A stretch of 64,000 bases of DNA, taken from Arcticibacter pallidicorallinus (lineage in GTDB: Bacteria; Bacteroidota; Bacteroidia; Sphingobacteriales; Sphingobacteriaceae). The stretch lies in contig NZ_PVTH01000007.1 of assembly GCF_003002875.1 (NCBI RefSeq), positions 1-64,000 of the forward strand, read 5' to 3'. Position 1 is the stretch's first letter; each line of letters starts with the position of its first letter. Below the pieces are notes generated by a model. That model was not told the origin of the DNA. It saw only the letters and a list, made by a program, of their open reading frames with translations, and searched no databases. This document shows positions 16,228 to 24,515 of the stretch, piece by piece. Made by a program: the position numbers and the translations under genes.

Positions 16228-17265
16228 GTGTCAGTATCTTCATTCTCATCGACACGCGTGATTACCTACATCGGTGTTGCCTGGCTCATCTGGACGGCCA
16301 TGCACGCCGGGTCCCTATATCTACTCGGTTTCAATATAAAGGTTTCAGTGATTGATGCGGTCATCTGTAATACCTTACTCTTGTTGGCGTCTTCGGTCGT
16401 TAGTAACACACTTCGCTTTTATCAGCCCGGAAAAGGGCAGTATCTGAATATCGTTGCGTGGTGTGCGCTGCTTGCCGGTATGTGGCTTTTTCTGTCGAGA
16501 TGGCTGTTGTTGTATATTTTGAAAGGGGAAGAGGTCTATGCGGATGTGCTGAATAGTTCGCTATTAATGAGAGGAAGTACGGGTTTCCTTTTGATCTGTG
16601 GCTCTGCTTTGATCAGCATGCTTTATTATACGCAGCAGGAGCAGAAGGAAAACGAGCGAAGGAAGCGCGATGCAGAGAAGTTAGCCCGTGAAGCGGAGCT
16701 TTTTAACTTGCGTCAGCAGCTTCAGCCGCATTTTCTTTTTAATAGTTTGAATTCGATAAGTGCGTTGATTGGTCGTCGGCCTGAGGAGGCGAGGACCATG
16801 ATTTACCAGCTGTCGGATTTTTTGCGGGGCACTCTCAGGAAGGAAGAAAACGAGGTAGTTACTCTTGAGGAAGAGTTTCAACATCTACAACTGTATCTCG
16901 ATATAGAGAAAGTTCGTTTTGGGCATCGGCTTAATACGGAAATTATACGGGATGAGACATGTGGCAAGCTCGTTCTGCCGGCTATGTTGCTGCAACCTCT
17001 GGTAGAGAATGCTATTAAGTTTGGACTTTATGATACGACCGGTGAGGTAACGATCAGTATAGAAGCTCGTTGTGCTAACCAATATCTGGAAATTAGTATC
17101 CGTAATCCTTACGATGTTGATACGGTAAGGCCAAAGAGCGGAACAGGGTTCGGCATTACCGGCATCAAAAGACGGCTCTATTTACTTTTTGCGCGCACCG
17201 ATCTGCTGGAAACAAGCGGAGAAAATGATATTTTTACAACTGTAGTAAGAATCCCACAAATATGA
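16228..17265 (+). CDS. LytS/AlgZ-type sensor histidine kinase
   Basis: A 345-residue membrane kinase. About four transmembrane helices fill residues 10-140, with no large periplasmic domain, then a short coiled linker (QQEQKENERRKRDAEKLARE). The His_kinase domain has the phospho-acceptor motif LQPHFLFNSLN near residue 167. The ATPase part follows with LLQPLVENAIKFGL (N box) and GTGFGITGIKRRL (G box). The GTG start at 16228 follows AGGAAG and gives a complete first helix. The stop overlaps the regulator gene by 4 nt (ATGA), so the two are translationally coupled partners. Confidence 0.9.
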   Translation: MSVSSFSSTRVITYIGVAWLIWTAMHAGSLYLLGFNIKVSVIDAVICNTLLLLASSVVSNTLRFYQPGKGQYLNIVAWCALLAGMWLFLSRWLLLYILKGEEVYADVLNSSLLMRGSTGFLLICGSALISMLYYTQQEQKENERRKRDAEKLAREAELFNLRQQLQPHFLFNSLNSISALIGRRPEEARTMIYQLSDFLRGTLRKEENEVVTLEEEFQHLQLYLDIEKVRFGHRLNTEIIRDETCGKLVLPAMLLQPLVENAIKFGLYDTTGEVTISIEARCANQYLEISIRNPYDVDTVRPKSGTGFGITGIKRRLYLLFARTDLLETSGENDIFTTVVRIPQI

Positions 17266-18005
17266 CCAGGGCAATATTGATAGATGATGAACCTTTAGCA
17301 AGGGAAGTGGTTAAAGAGTATCTTGAGGACTATCCCGAGATTGAAGTAGTGGCCGAATGCGGCGACGGCTTTGAGGGTGTCAAAGCGATAGCACAGCATC
17401 AACCCGATCTGATTTTTCTGGACATTCAGATGCCCAAGATAACGGGGTTCGAGATGCTTGAGCTTCTGGATTCGCGACCTGCTGTGATCTTTACTTCGGC
17501 TTTTGACGAATATGCAATCAAAGCGTTCGAAACGTATGCTGTGGATTATCTTTTGAAGCCCTTTGCTAAGGTGCGGTTCAAAGTTGCAGTGGACAGGTGG
17601 CTGGAAAAGCAGCATCTGGAGGAGACGAAGCAGCATGTGCAGTCTTTGATGGAAAGTAGTGCGGCTGCGCCTTCTTATAACGAACGTATTGTGGTGAAGG
17701 TTGGAAGTACCATCAAGATTATTCCGTCAACGGATATCATCTTTCTGGAGGCTTACGATGACTATGTGAAGATCAATACGAAAGACGGCACGTTTTTGAA
17801 AAATAAAACAATGCAGTTCTTTGAAACGAATCTGGATGATAAGCAGTTTGTGCGGGTTCACCGCTCATTTATCGTTCAGGTATCCTTCATCACCGGACTG
17901 GTTCCATATGAGAAGGAATCATACAAGCTGATATTAAAAACGGGGGATAAATTGCCGGTTAGTAAAACGGGTTATACCAAGCTGAAGAAACTTCTTCAAA
18001 TCTAG
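17262..18005 (+). CDS. LytTR-family response regulator
   Basis: A 247-residue DNA-binding regulator. The receiver domain (1-120) has the acidic pair Asp8-Asp9, phospho-acceptor Asp54 in LIFLDIQMPKITG, and the Lys in YLLKPF. The LytTR DNA-binding domain (about 140-247) has IIFLEAYDDYVKINTKDGT and FVRVHRSFIV. It is the output of the kinase encoded just upstream. Targets cannot be told from the sequence; its own operon with the LiaF-like gene is a plausible one. Confidence 0.92.
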   Translation: MTRAILIDDEPLAREVVKEYLEDYPEIEVVAECGDGFEGVKAIAQHQPDLIFLDIQMPKITGFEMLELLDSRPAVIFTSAFDEYAIKAFETYAVDYLLKPFAKVRFKVAVDRWLEKQHLEETKQHVQSLMESSAAAPSYNERIVVKVGSTIKIIPSTDIIFLEAYDDYVKINTKDGTFLKNKTMQFFETNLDDKQFVRVHRSFIVQVSFITGLVPYEKESYKLILKTGDKLPVSKTGYTKLKKLLQI

Positions 18006-18043
18006 CGGTGCTTTATTTCGCAGGTTTGACGGATTGATCGCTT

Positions 18044-18568
18044 TTAAAAGGCGATAAACTGGTCAATTTGCTGCTTTGTAAACTTGAGTGTATCGGGTTG
18101 AAAAAAATTCCCTTCTGCGTCAAGCTCTTTGTGGATATAGGGGATATGGATCTTTAATGGGAGCAAGTTGATGTTCAGGTAATGACAGATGCCGGTGAAA
18201 TGATCTAGTCCGCGGATATTACCGTACTTTCCGGTGGAAATTCCAACCAATCCAGCCTTCTTGCCATAGAAACTTTCCGGGAAGCGACAGGTATCGACCA
18301 TCACTTTAAGAATGCCGGGAAAGCTGCCATTATACTCGGGTATGATGAAAAGAAATTTGCTTGTCTGGGTGATAATAGATTGAAACGGTTCAAAACTTGC
18401 GGGCTTTTGTTTGTCATACATGTCTGCATGTATGATGTCATCAGGAAGCAAATCAAGTGACAAAATAGAAGCTTCGAGCCCGCTTTTTTCAATCATTCTT
18501 TGGTAGTACCGGGCTGTTTGAAGGCTATAGCTATTGGCTCGATTTGTACTGGCGATAATAGTGATCAT
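18044..18568 (-). CDS. NADPH-dependent FMN reductase family protein
   Basis: A 174-residue cytosolic flavodoxin-fold protein. The phosphate-binding loop ASTNRANSYSLQTARYY follows strand 1, and the second signature PEYNGSFPGILKVMVDTC lies near residues 79-96. The family uses NAD(P)H to reduce FMN, quinones or azo compounds; the substrate is open. It is convergent with the response regulator (38 nt apart) and divergent from parA, so it is a single gene. Confidence 0.87.
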   Translation of the reverse strand: MITIIASTNRANSYSLQTARYYQRMIEKSGLEASILSLDLLPDDIIHADMYDKQKPASFEPFQSIITQTSKFLFIIPEYNGSFPGILKVMVDTCRFPESFYGKKAGLVGISTGKYGNIRGLDHFTGICHYLNINLLPLKIHIPYIHKELDAEGNFFQPDTLKFTKQQIDQFIAF

Positions 18569-18666
18569 CTGTGGATAATATGTTTAAAAGCAGATATAGC
18601 CTCTCTAATTAAATTGTTTAAAGTTCGTATCTTAGGCGATTGGTATGAAAACCAGGCTGAGGTCAA

Positions 18667-18712
18667 AAATAGTAATTTAAATCACTATTTCCGAAGTGTG
18701 TAAATAGTAAAT
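18667..18712. promoter_or_regulatory. AT-rich palindrome and third half-site upstream of parA
   Basis: Positions 18667-18690 form a 24-bp palindrome, AAATAGTAATTT/AAATCACTATTT, with a single mismatched pair. The half-site recurs as AAATAGTAAAT at 18702-18712. It lies 44 to 22 nt before the parA ATG and is a candidate operator for the parAB operon. It does not match the known parS consensus. No clear -7 box was found here. Confidence 0.5.
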
Positions 18713-18733
18713 AGGTTAGAAACAGGACAAGGA

Positions 18734-19540
18734 ATGAGTAAGATTATAGCATTAGCTAATCAAAAAGGGGGAGTCGGTAAAACCACATCATCCATAAACC
18801 TTGCGGCTAGTTTAGCTGTGCTGGAATATAAAACGTTATTGGTCGACGCAGATCCTCAGGCCAATTCAACTTCTGGAATAGGCTTCGATCCACGTACAAT
18901 AAAATCAAGTATATACGAGTGTATTATAAATGAAGTAGATCCGCGCGACGCAATTCAGGCAACTGAAACGCCCAATCTGGATCTTCTTCCTGCGCATATT
19001 GATTTGGTTGGTGCCGAGATTGAGATGATCAATCTGACTGATCGGGAGTTCAAGATGAGGACGGTGCTTGAGAAAATAAAGGACGATTATGATTTTATTA
19101 TCATTGACTGTTCACCATCCTTGGGACTAATTACAATCAATGCGCTAACTGCTGCGGATTCTGTTATTATCCCGGTTCAATGTGAGTATTTTGCATTGGA
19201 AGGTTTAGGAAAATTGTTAAATACAATCAAGATCGTGCAAACGCGTCTAAATCCCAATCTGGAAATTGAGGGAATATTGCTCACCATGTATGATGTGAGG
19301 CTGAGACTCTCTAATCAGGTCGTTGAGGAAGTTAAGGTTCATTTCAACGAGTTGGTTTTTGAGACGATTATACAGCGCAATACACGTTTGAGCGAGGCTC
19401 CTAGCTATGGAATCTCGGTTATCATGCATGATGCGAATTGCAAGGGGTCTATCAATTATCTTAATTTGGCCCGTGAGATTATCAAGAAGAACGGTCTTAC
19501 AAATGGTAAAGGTTTAAAAAAAGCTACAGTTAATTCATGA
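18734..19540 (+). CDS. parA: Chromosome-partitioning ATPase ParA (Soj type)
   Basis: A 268-residue ParA/Soj ATPase that binds DNA as an ATP dimer and moves ParB-parS complexes during origin segregation. The deviant Walker A motif KGGVGKTTSSINLA (residues 10-23) has the signature Lys. Walker A' is LLVDADPQANST, and the Walker B-like segment is FIIIDCSPSLGLIT. Length is normal for the chromosomal type, without the N-terminal HTH of plasmid ParA. The stop overlaps parB (ATGA). The order parA-parB-DUF5683-dapB-lepB is common in Bacteroidota. Confidence 0.95.
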   Translation: MSKIIALANQKGGVGKTTSSINLAASLAVLEYKTLLVDADPQANSTSGIGFDPRTIKSSIYECIINEVDPRDAIQATETPNLDLLPAHIDLVGAEIEMINLTDREFKMRTVLEKIKDDYDFIIIDCSPSLGLITINALTAADSVIIPVQCEYFALEGLGKLLNTIKIVQTRLNPNLEIEGILLTMYDVRLRLSNQVVEEVKVHFNELVFETIIQRNTRLSEAPSYGISVIMHDANCKGSINYLNLAREIIKKNGLTNGKGLKKATVNS

Positions 19541-20436
19541 CGCAGATAAGAAAAACAGGATTAGGGAAGGGACTAAGTGCGTTATTAGATGATAATGATC
19601 GTGTACAGCCGGTCCGTACTCCAGTTGCAGAATCAAACGGTTCTCCAGGAAATATATCGCAGATCAGGATTTCTCAGATCGAGGTAAATCCATTTCAGCC
19701 CAGAACTGAATTCGACCCCGCATCTTTAAAGGAGTTGTCTGATTCTATTGTATTACAAGGCCTAATTCAGCCTATAACCGTTAGAAAATCAGGCTCTGGA
19801 TCTTACCAGCTGATATCGGGAGAAAGAAGGTTGAGAGCTTCGAAACTTGCCGGATTGACTGAGATACCTGCTTATATCCGAACTGCCAATGATCAGCAAA
19901 TGCTGGAAATGGCGCTAATCGAGAATATTCAGCGAGAAAACTTAAATGCTATAGAAGTGGCTCTAAGTTTTCAGCGAATGATTGATGAGTGTAACCTGAA
20001 GCAGGAAGAGCTTGGAGATCGTGTTAGTAAGAACCGGTCGACTGTTACCAATTATATTCGTCTGCTTAGACTCCCTCCGGTTATTCAAGCGTCCATACGT
20101 GATAATCACGTTTCTATGGGGCATGCCAAAGCTATACTTGGTTTGGAGGATGTGGATAAGCAGCTCTATGTTCATGATGAGATTTTGAAGAATGGCTTGT
20201 CTGTTAGAAAAACAGAGGAGCTGGTAAGGGATATTCAACGGTCTGGCGCCAAGAAGCCGGGAAGCGTAAGAAAGGAACCCGTATCCTTCCAATTGCAGAA
20301 GATTCAGGATGACTTAGCTTCGAAATTTGCTACCAAGGTTCGTTTGAAGGTGCAGGGAAAAGGCAAGGGTTCTATTGAAATTCCTTTTATGTCGGACGAT
20401 GATCTGAGCCGCATACTTGAGTTATTAGACTGGTAA
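19537..20436 (+). CDS. parB: Chromosome-partitioning protein ParB
   Basis: A 299-residue CTPase clamp that loads at parS and spreads. The N-terminus TGLGKGLSALLDDND is the ParA-interacting tail. The CTP-binding/ParB-N domain (about 45-140) has NPFQPRTEFD, GLIQPITVRK and the arginine-rich motif SGERRLRASKLAG. The HTH that reads parS follows (about 150-215, with RVSKNRSTVTNYIRLLRLP), then the C-terminal dimer domain. Its start overlaps the parA stop, and the next gene begins directly after its stop. No parS-like site was found in this window. Confidence 0.95.
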   Translation: MTQIRKTGLGKGLSALLDDNDRVQPVRTPVAESNGSPGNISQIRISQIEVNPFQPRTEFDPASLKELSDSIVLQGLIQPITVRKSGSGSYQLISGERRLRASKLAGLTEIPAYIRTANDQQMLEMALIENIQRENLNAIEVALSFQRMIDECNLKQEELGDRVSKNRSTVTNYIRLLRLPPVIQASIRDNHVSMGHAKAILGLEDVDKQLYVHDEILKNGLSVRKTEELVRDIQRSGAKKPGSVRKEPVSFQLQKIQDDLASKFATKVRLKVQGKGKGSIEIPFMSDDDLSRILELLDW

Positions 20437-21132
20437 ATGGGTTTTTATAAGATAATCTTTTGGTTATTGTGCATGATGTTCACCACCGGATCTGTCTTTT
20501 CGCAGACTGATACGGTATTGATCAAAGTCGATTCTGCAATGGCCAACCCTGATTCCAGACAGCCCAAGACTGTGGTGCCTAAAGATACTGTTGTGAGAGT
20601 TGCAGGAGAAACTCCTGACAAGCCGGCGGTTGTGAAGGACTCAGCAAGACTGGCAATTGAAAGGATGCCAGGACAGGCTGCAAGACGATCAGCGATCGTC
20701 CCGGGACTTGGTCAGATTAAGAACGGAAGGTGGTGGAAAGTGCCTTTTATTTATGGAGGGCTTGTGGGAACAGCCTTAGTATTTGAATTTAATCAACGTT
20801 ACTACAGGGATATTCTGACTGAGCTTCAGGTTAGATATAATGAAGATAATAATATACCTGACGACAGAGAGCAGAATCCCAAATATCAGAATTTAGATGA
20901 GACTGCCTTGCAGAGCGGAAAGGATTTCTACAGGAGAAACCGGGACTTGAGTGTGCTGGTAGGCCTGGGTGTATATGCCATCAACATTATCGATGCATAT
21001 GTGGACGCCAAATTCTTCAGGTGGGATGTCTCCGATGAGCTTTCGTTTAGAGTGAAACCGTCCTTGCAAAGCTTACCTACTCACGCATCTGTAGTCCCTG
21101 TTCCTGGAATAAAAATCTCTTTAGCCCTTTGA
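20437..21132 (+). CDS. DUF5683 family protein
   Basis: A 231-residue exported or membrane protein. A signal peptide (about 1-22, ending VFSQ) is followed by a low-complexity Lys/Val/Pro/Asp stretch (25-75). The DUF5683 core has RSAIVPGLGQIKNGRWWKVPF and a hydrophobic segment (IYGGLVGTALVFEF). Near residues 165-190 a second segment, LSVLVGLGVYAINIIDAYVD, is followed by an aromatic motif (FFRWDVSDEL). Function unknown. The ATG directly follows the parB stop, so it is co-translated. This gene regularly sits with parAB and dapB in Bacteroidota, which hints at an envelope or division role (inference). Confidence 0.85.
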   Translation: MGFYKIIFWLLCMMFTTGSVFSQTDTVLIKVDSAMANPDSRQPKTVVPKDTVVRVAGETPDKPAVVKDSARLAIERMPGQAARRSAIVPGLGQIKNGRWWKVPFIYGGLVGTALVFEFNQRYYRDILTELQVRYNEDNNIPDDREQNPKYQNLDETALQSGKDFYRRNRDLSVLVGLGVYAINIIDAYVDAKFFRWDVSDELSFRVKPSLQSLPTHASVVPVPGIKISLAL

Positions 21133-21155
21133 TTTCATTAAATAATTATACTCCG

Positions 21156-21899
21156 ATGAAGATAGCCCTCTTAGGTTATGGTAAAATGGGACAGATCATA
21201 GAGCAGTTCGCTCAGAATCGTAACCATGAAATTGTATTGAAGATTGACGAGCACAGCCTTGATCAGCTGACCGTAGAAAATCTCCGGAATGCTGATGTAG
21301 CCATTGATTTCAGTACTCCTCACTCCGTGATGCAGAACATTGAGATTTGTTTCGAGGCGAACGTACCGCTTGTGGTCGGTACTACAGGGTGGTATGGTCA
21401 GTTGCAAAACGTTAAAGATAAATGTATCGCTAGTAACAATACATTGCTTTACGGGTCTAATTTTAGCATTGGGGTGAATATCTTTTTTTACGTGAACCGG
21501 ATGCTGGCGAAGGTGATGAATCCATACCCTCAATACGATGCTCAGGTGGAGGAGATTCATCATACACAGAAGCTCGACTCTCCGAGTGGTACGGCCATTA
21601 CAATTGCTGAGGGCATATTGGAGAGTCTGGATAGAAAGGATGAGTGGGTCAATAATCTTGTTGATATGGGGGAACAAGTGGCAAATCAGCCTAATCAGCT
21701 ATTGATCGAGTCGCTTCGAATTGAGGATGTCCCCGGGACGCATACGGTAATCTACAGCTCGGAAGTTGATGAAATCGAGTTTAAACATACCGCGCATAGT
21801 CGCGCAGGATTCGCTCTTGGTGCAGTCATCGCTGCTGAATGGCTGAAGGGAAGAAAAGGTTTCTATTCGGTCGAAAACATATTTGAGTTTAACAACTAA
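21156..21899 (+). CDS. dapB: 4-Hydroxy-tetrahydrodipicolinate reductase
   Basis: Cytosolic NAD(P)H-dependent enzyme of the diaminopimelate pathway for lysine and peptidoglycan, 247 residues. The Rossmann motif GYGKMG lies at 7-12, right after the ATG at 21156; an upstream in-frame TTG adds residues not normal for the family. The catalytic and substrate segment is EEIHHTQKLDSPSGTA (about residues 130-145), with the His pair and Lys, and HSRAGFALGAV lies near the end. It is fourth in the par operon and 10 nt before lepB. Confidence 0.95.
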   Translation: MKIALLGYGKMGQIIEQFAQNRNHEIVLKIDEHSLDQLTVENLRNADVAIDFSTPHSVMQNIEICFEANVPLVVGTTGWYGQLQNVKDKCIASNNTLLYGSNFSIGVNIFFYVNRMLAKVMNPYPQYDAQVEEIHHTQKLDSPSGTAITIAEGILESLDRKDEWVNNLVDMGEQVANQPNQLLIESLRIEDVPGTHTVIYSSEVDEIEFKHTAHSRAGFALGAVIAAEWLKGRKGFYSVENIFEFNN

Positions 21900-21909
21900 C
21901 ATACATTAC

Positions 21910-23346
21910 ATGGAAAATACTGGAATCTGGTTGCTTATCGTAATTCTCATCATTCTAACGCACGTTGGGATGTGGAAACTATTTGAGAAAGCTAATCGTA
22001 AGGGCTGGGAAGCGCTTGTTCCGATCTATAATTTGGTCGTGATGCTGAAGATTACGGGGAGGCCATTATGGTGGATCGTTCTGCTTCTGATTCCGGTTAT
22101 AAACGTGATCGTTTGGCTTGGACTTGCTGTTGACTTTGCCAAGAGCTATGGTAAGACTTCTTTTTTGAGTCACGTTGCAGCAGTAGTCCTTCCTTTTATT
22201 GTCTTCCCTCTTTGGGGATTTGATAACAATGTGGTTTACCTGGGACAGTCTGCAACAGATGAATTCCGAAAGAAACATCCTTACAGAAAATCTGCAGCCC
22301 GTGAATGGGGAGACGCCATTATTTTCGCTGTTGTTGCTGCCACTCTTATACGTAGTTTCTTATTGGAAGCGTACACTATTCCGACAGGATCAATGGAGAA
22401 GTCTTTGCTGATCGGCGACTTCCTCTTCGTAAGTAAGGTTAATTATGGCGCGCGTGTACCGATGACTCCAGTTGCGTTTCCTTTTGCCCACCACACCATG
22501 CCAATTACTGGAACGAAGGCGTACTGGGAAGGTTTAAAGATCGACTATCATAGGTTACCGGCCCTTGAAGAAATTGAGCGTAATGATGTTGTGGTGTTCA
22601 ATTATCCAATGGAGGCGGATTCTCCCTTTTATCGTCCCGTCGACAAGCGTGAAAACTATATAAAACGTTGTATAGGCATCGGAGGAGATACCATCCGTAT
22701 CATCAACGCTCAGGTTTATGTCAATGGAAAGAAAGGAATTAATCCTGAGTTCGGCCAGAAATACCATTTAGTTGTATCGGATGGTACAGATTTCAATCCT
22801 CAACGATTAATGGACATGAATATCGACGCTCAACGTCAGTCTGAAGTTGAGTACTTGTTCAATATGACGGAGGCGCAAGCCGCTGAAATTAAAGGATGGG
22901 CAAATGTAAGAGATGTTAGACCTTATATTCAGCCGACATCCGTTGTGGATACCGACGTCTTTCCAAAGGATCCACGTTTTATGTGGAACATCGACAATCT
23001 TGGACCGATAGTTATTCCTAAAAAAGGATGGACGGTAAAGTTAGACAGTACCAACATTCCTATTTACAGAAGAGCAATTGAGGGTTATGAGGGCAACAAG
23101 ATTGAGCTCAGAGGTGCGAGTGATTTGTTGATTAATGGTCAGCCTGCAACATCATATACCTTCAAAATGGACTACTACTGGATGATGGGCGACAATCGGG
23201 ACAACTCATTGGATTCCCGCTTCTGGGGTTTTGTTCCGGAAGACCATATTGTGGGGAAAGCTTTGTTTGTGTGGATGAGTTGGAGTGAGCGTGGTAGCTT
23301 TTTAAGCAAGATTCGTTGGAACAGGCTATTCATGGGGATTAAGTAG
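21910..23346 (+). CDS. lepB: Signal peptidase I (long Bacteroidota form)
   Basis: A 478-residue inner-membrane peptidase that cuts signal peptides of exported proteins. It starts at the ATG at 21910 (an upstream in-frame ATG at 21883 lies inside dapB). The N-terminal 105 residues form several membrane helices (a DUF5684-like extension), followed by the anchor helix and the S26 domain. Catalytic Ser lies in IPTGSMEKSLLIGDFLFV and catalytic Lys in RENYIKRCIGIGGD; the conserved end is MMGDNRDNSLDSRFWGFVPE. A roughly 150-residue insertion between the Lys box and the GDNRDNS box is usual in this phylum. Last gene of the par operon. Confidence 0.95.
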   Translation: MENTGIWLLIVILIILTHVGMWKLFEKANRKGWEALVPIYNLVVMLKITGRPLWWIVLLLIPVINVIVWLGLAVDFAKSYGKTSFLSHVAAVVLPFIVFPLWGFDNNVVYLGQSATDEFRKKHPYRKSAAREWGDAIIFAVVAATLIRSFLLEAYTIPTGSMEKSLLIGDFLFVSKVNYGARVPMTPVAFPFAHHTMPITGTKAYWEGLKIDYHRLPALEEIERNDVVVFNYPMEADSPFYRPVDKRENYIKRCIGIGGDTIRIINAQVYVNGKKGINPEFGQKYHLVVSDGTDFNPQRLMDMNIDAQRQSEVEYLFNMTEAQAAEIKGWANVRDVRPYIQPTSVVDTDVFPKDPRFMWNIDNLGPIVIPKKGWTVKLDSTNIPIYRRAIEGYEGNKIELRGASDLLINGQPATSYTFKMDYYWMMGDNRDNSLDSRFWGFVPEDHIVGKALFVWMSWSERGSFLSKIRWNRLFMGIK

Positions 23347-23369
23347 AAAGGAAATTCATATCAAATAAA

Positions 23370-23405
23370 GAGGGCCGGAGATCATCAGATTTTCGGCCCT
23401 TTCTA
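23370..23405 (+). terminator. Terminator of the parA-lepB operon
   Basis: AGGGCCG / CGGCCCT stem with a 16-nt loop, then TTTCT. Confidence 0.65.
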
Positions 23406-23424
23406 TTTAGTATCGGTGCTTGCA

Positions 23425-24513
23425 TTATTCTTCAAGCTTACCGATACCTAGCATAACTGCAAGTTCTCCGAGGTCTTTAACGACTGGTTCAGATAAAGGG
23501 ATTCCTTCTAATTTGCGCACTTTCTCCGCTTCTACTTCCGGCTCTCCCGGAATGATTACCGGTTGGTCAGGATTTATTGGTTTTGCAGATTTAAATCGTT
23601 CAATCCAATTATCCATATGGTGTTTAAAATCTGCAGCTGGCCGAAATCCATCAATACGCATGGCACCGTGAAAATGTCCAATGCCTTCCCCTGGTAGGTC
23701 AGGGAGAGGGTCAAGAAACGCTACAAAGGGAGGCACCCAGGGGCCGTAGTTTGCACCCGATAGAATGGAGGTAAGAATATCAACCGTCGCGCTTAAGCCG
23801 AAGCCCTTATGACTTCCATGTTCACGATCGCTGCCCAAGGGTAAGAGGGAACCGCCCGCTTTTAGCGCATGAGCATCGGTTGTTGAATCTCCCGTATGGG
23901 TTTGAACCCAGCCGGCAGGAATGTTTTTCTGCTCTCTTTGTGCTATCTCAAGCTTGCCGTTTGCTGCTGCTGCTGTCGCCATATCTACCACTACTGGCGG
24001 GTACTTTCCGGCAGGAAAAGCATAGCACATCGGATTGGTGCCGAGAAGGCGCTCTGTTGTGAAGGTTGGTGCTACAAGCGGACTTGCATTGGTCATTGCG
24101 ATGCCGATCATGTCACGGCTAACGGCCTGCATAGCATGATATCCGGCAATCCCGAAATGATTGGAGTTCCTTACTGCCACCCACCCTGATCCGTATTTTT
24201 CAGCTTTTTCCATCGCTATCTGCATAGCAAATGGTGCAACTACAAGACCTAGTCCGCCGTCGCCATCCACCGTCGCCGTAGTGGCCGTCTCATGGACTAC
24301 TTTGATGTCCGGAGTAGCATTGATCCTCTTTTTTTTCCAAAGCCGGATATATCCGCTTAATCGCGCTACTCCATGTGAATCTATTCCGCGAAGGTCTGAT
24401 GCTAATAAAACATCTGCCGCCAAAGCCGAATGAGTGTTACTGCAACCCATCGCCAGGAAAACAGATTCAGTGAAGGCGCGAAGTTTTTTTTCCTGAAAAA
24501 TTAACGAGCTCAT
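23425..24513 (-). CDS. Ldh family NAD(P)-dependent oxidoreductase
   Basis: A 362-residue enzyme of the malate/L-lactate/ureidoglycolate dehydrogenase family (PF02615), which reduces 2-oxoacids or imines with NAD(P)H using a fold unlike the classical Rossmann dehydrogenases. Family segments seen: LLASDLRGIDSHGVARLSGY near residues 36-55, RNSNHFGIAGYHAMQAV near 119-135, GTNPMCYAFP, and the KGFGLS segment near 250. The substrate cannot be assigned. The start lies 2 nt after the bshC stop, so the two are co-transcribed; no functional link is known. Confidence 0.88.
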   Translation of the reverse strand: MSSLIFQEKKLRAFTESVFLAMGCSNTHSALAADVLLASDLRGIDSHGVARLSGYIRLWKKKRINATPDIKVVHETATTATVDGDGGLGLVVAPFAMQIAMEKAEKYGSGWVAVRNSNHFGIAGYHAMQAVSRDMIGIAMTNASPLVAPTFTTERLLGTNPMCYAFPAGKYPPVVVDMATAAAANGKLEIAQREQKNIPAGWVQTHTGDSTTDAHALKAGGSLLPLGSDREHGSHKGFGLSATVDILTSILSGANYGPWVPPFVAFLDPLPDLPGEGIGHFHGAMRIDGFRPAADFKHHMDNWIERFKSAKPINPDQPVIIPGEPEVEAEKVRKLEGIPLSEPVVKDLGELAVMLGIGKLEE

Positions 24514-24515
24514 AA

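Noticed and set aside
16228-18005. Calling the two-component pair LiaRS because of the LiaF-like neighbour
   Set aside because: The kinase has the LytS/AlgZ-type His_kinase motif and the regulator a LytTR domain, not the NarL-type pair LiaS/LiaR.
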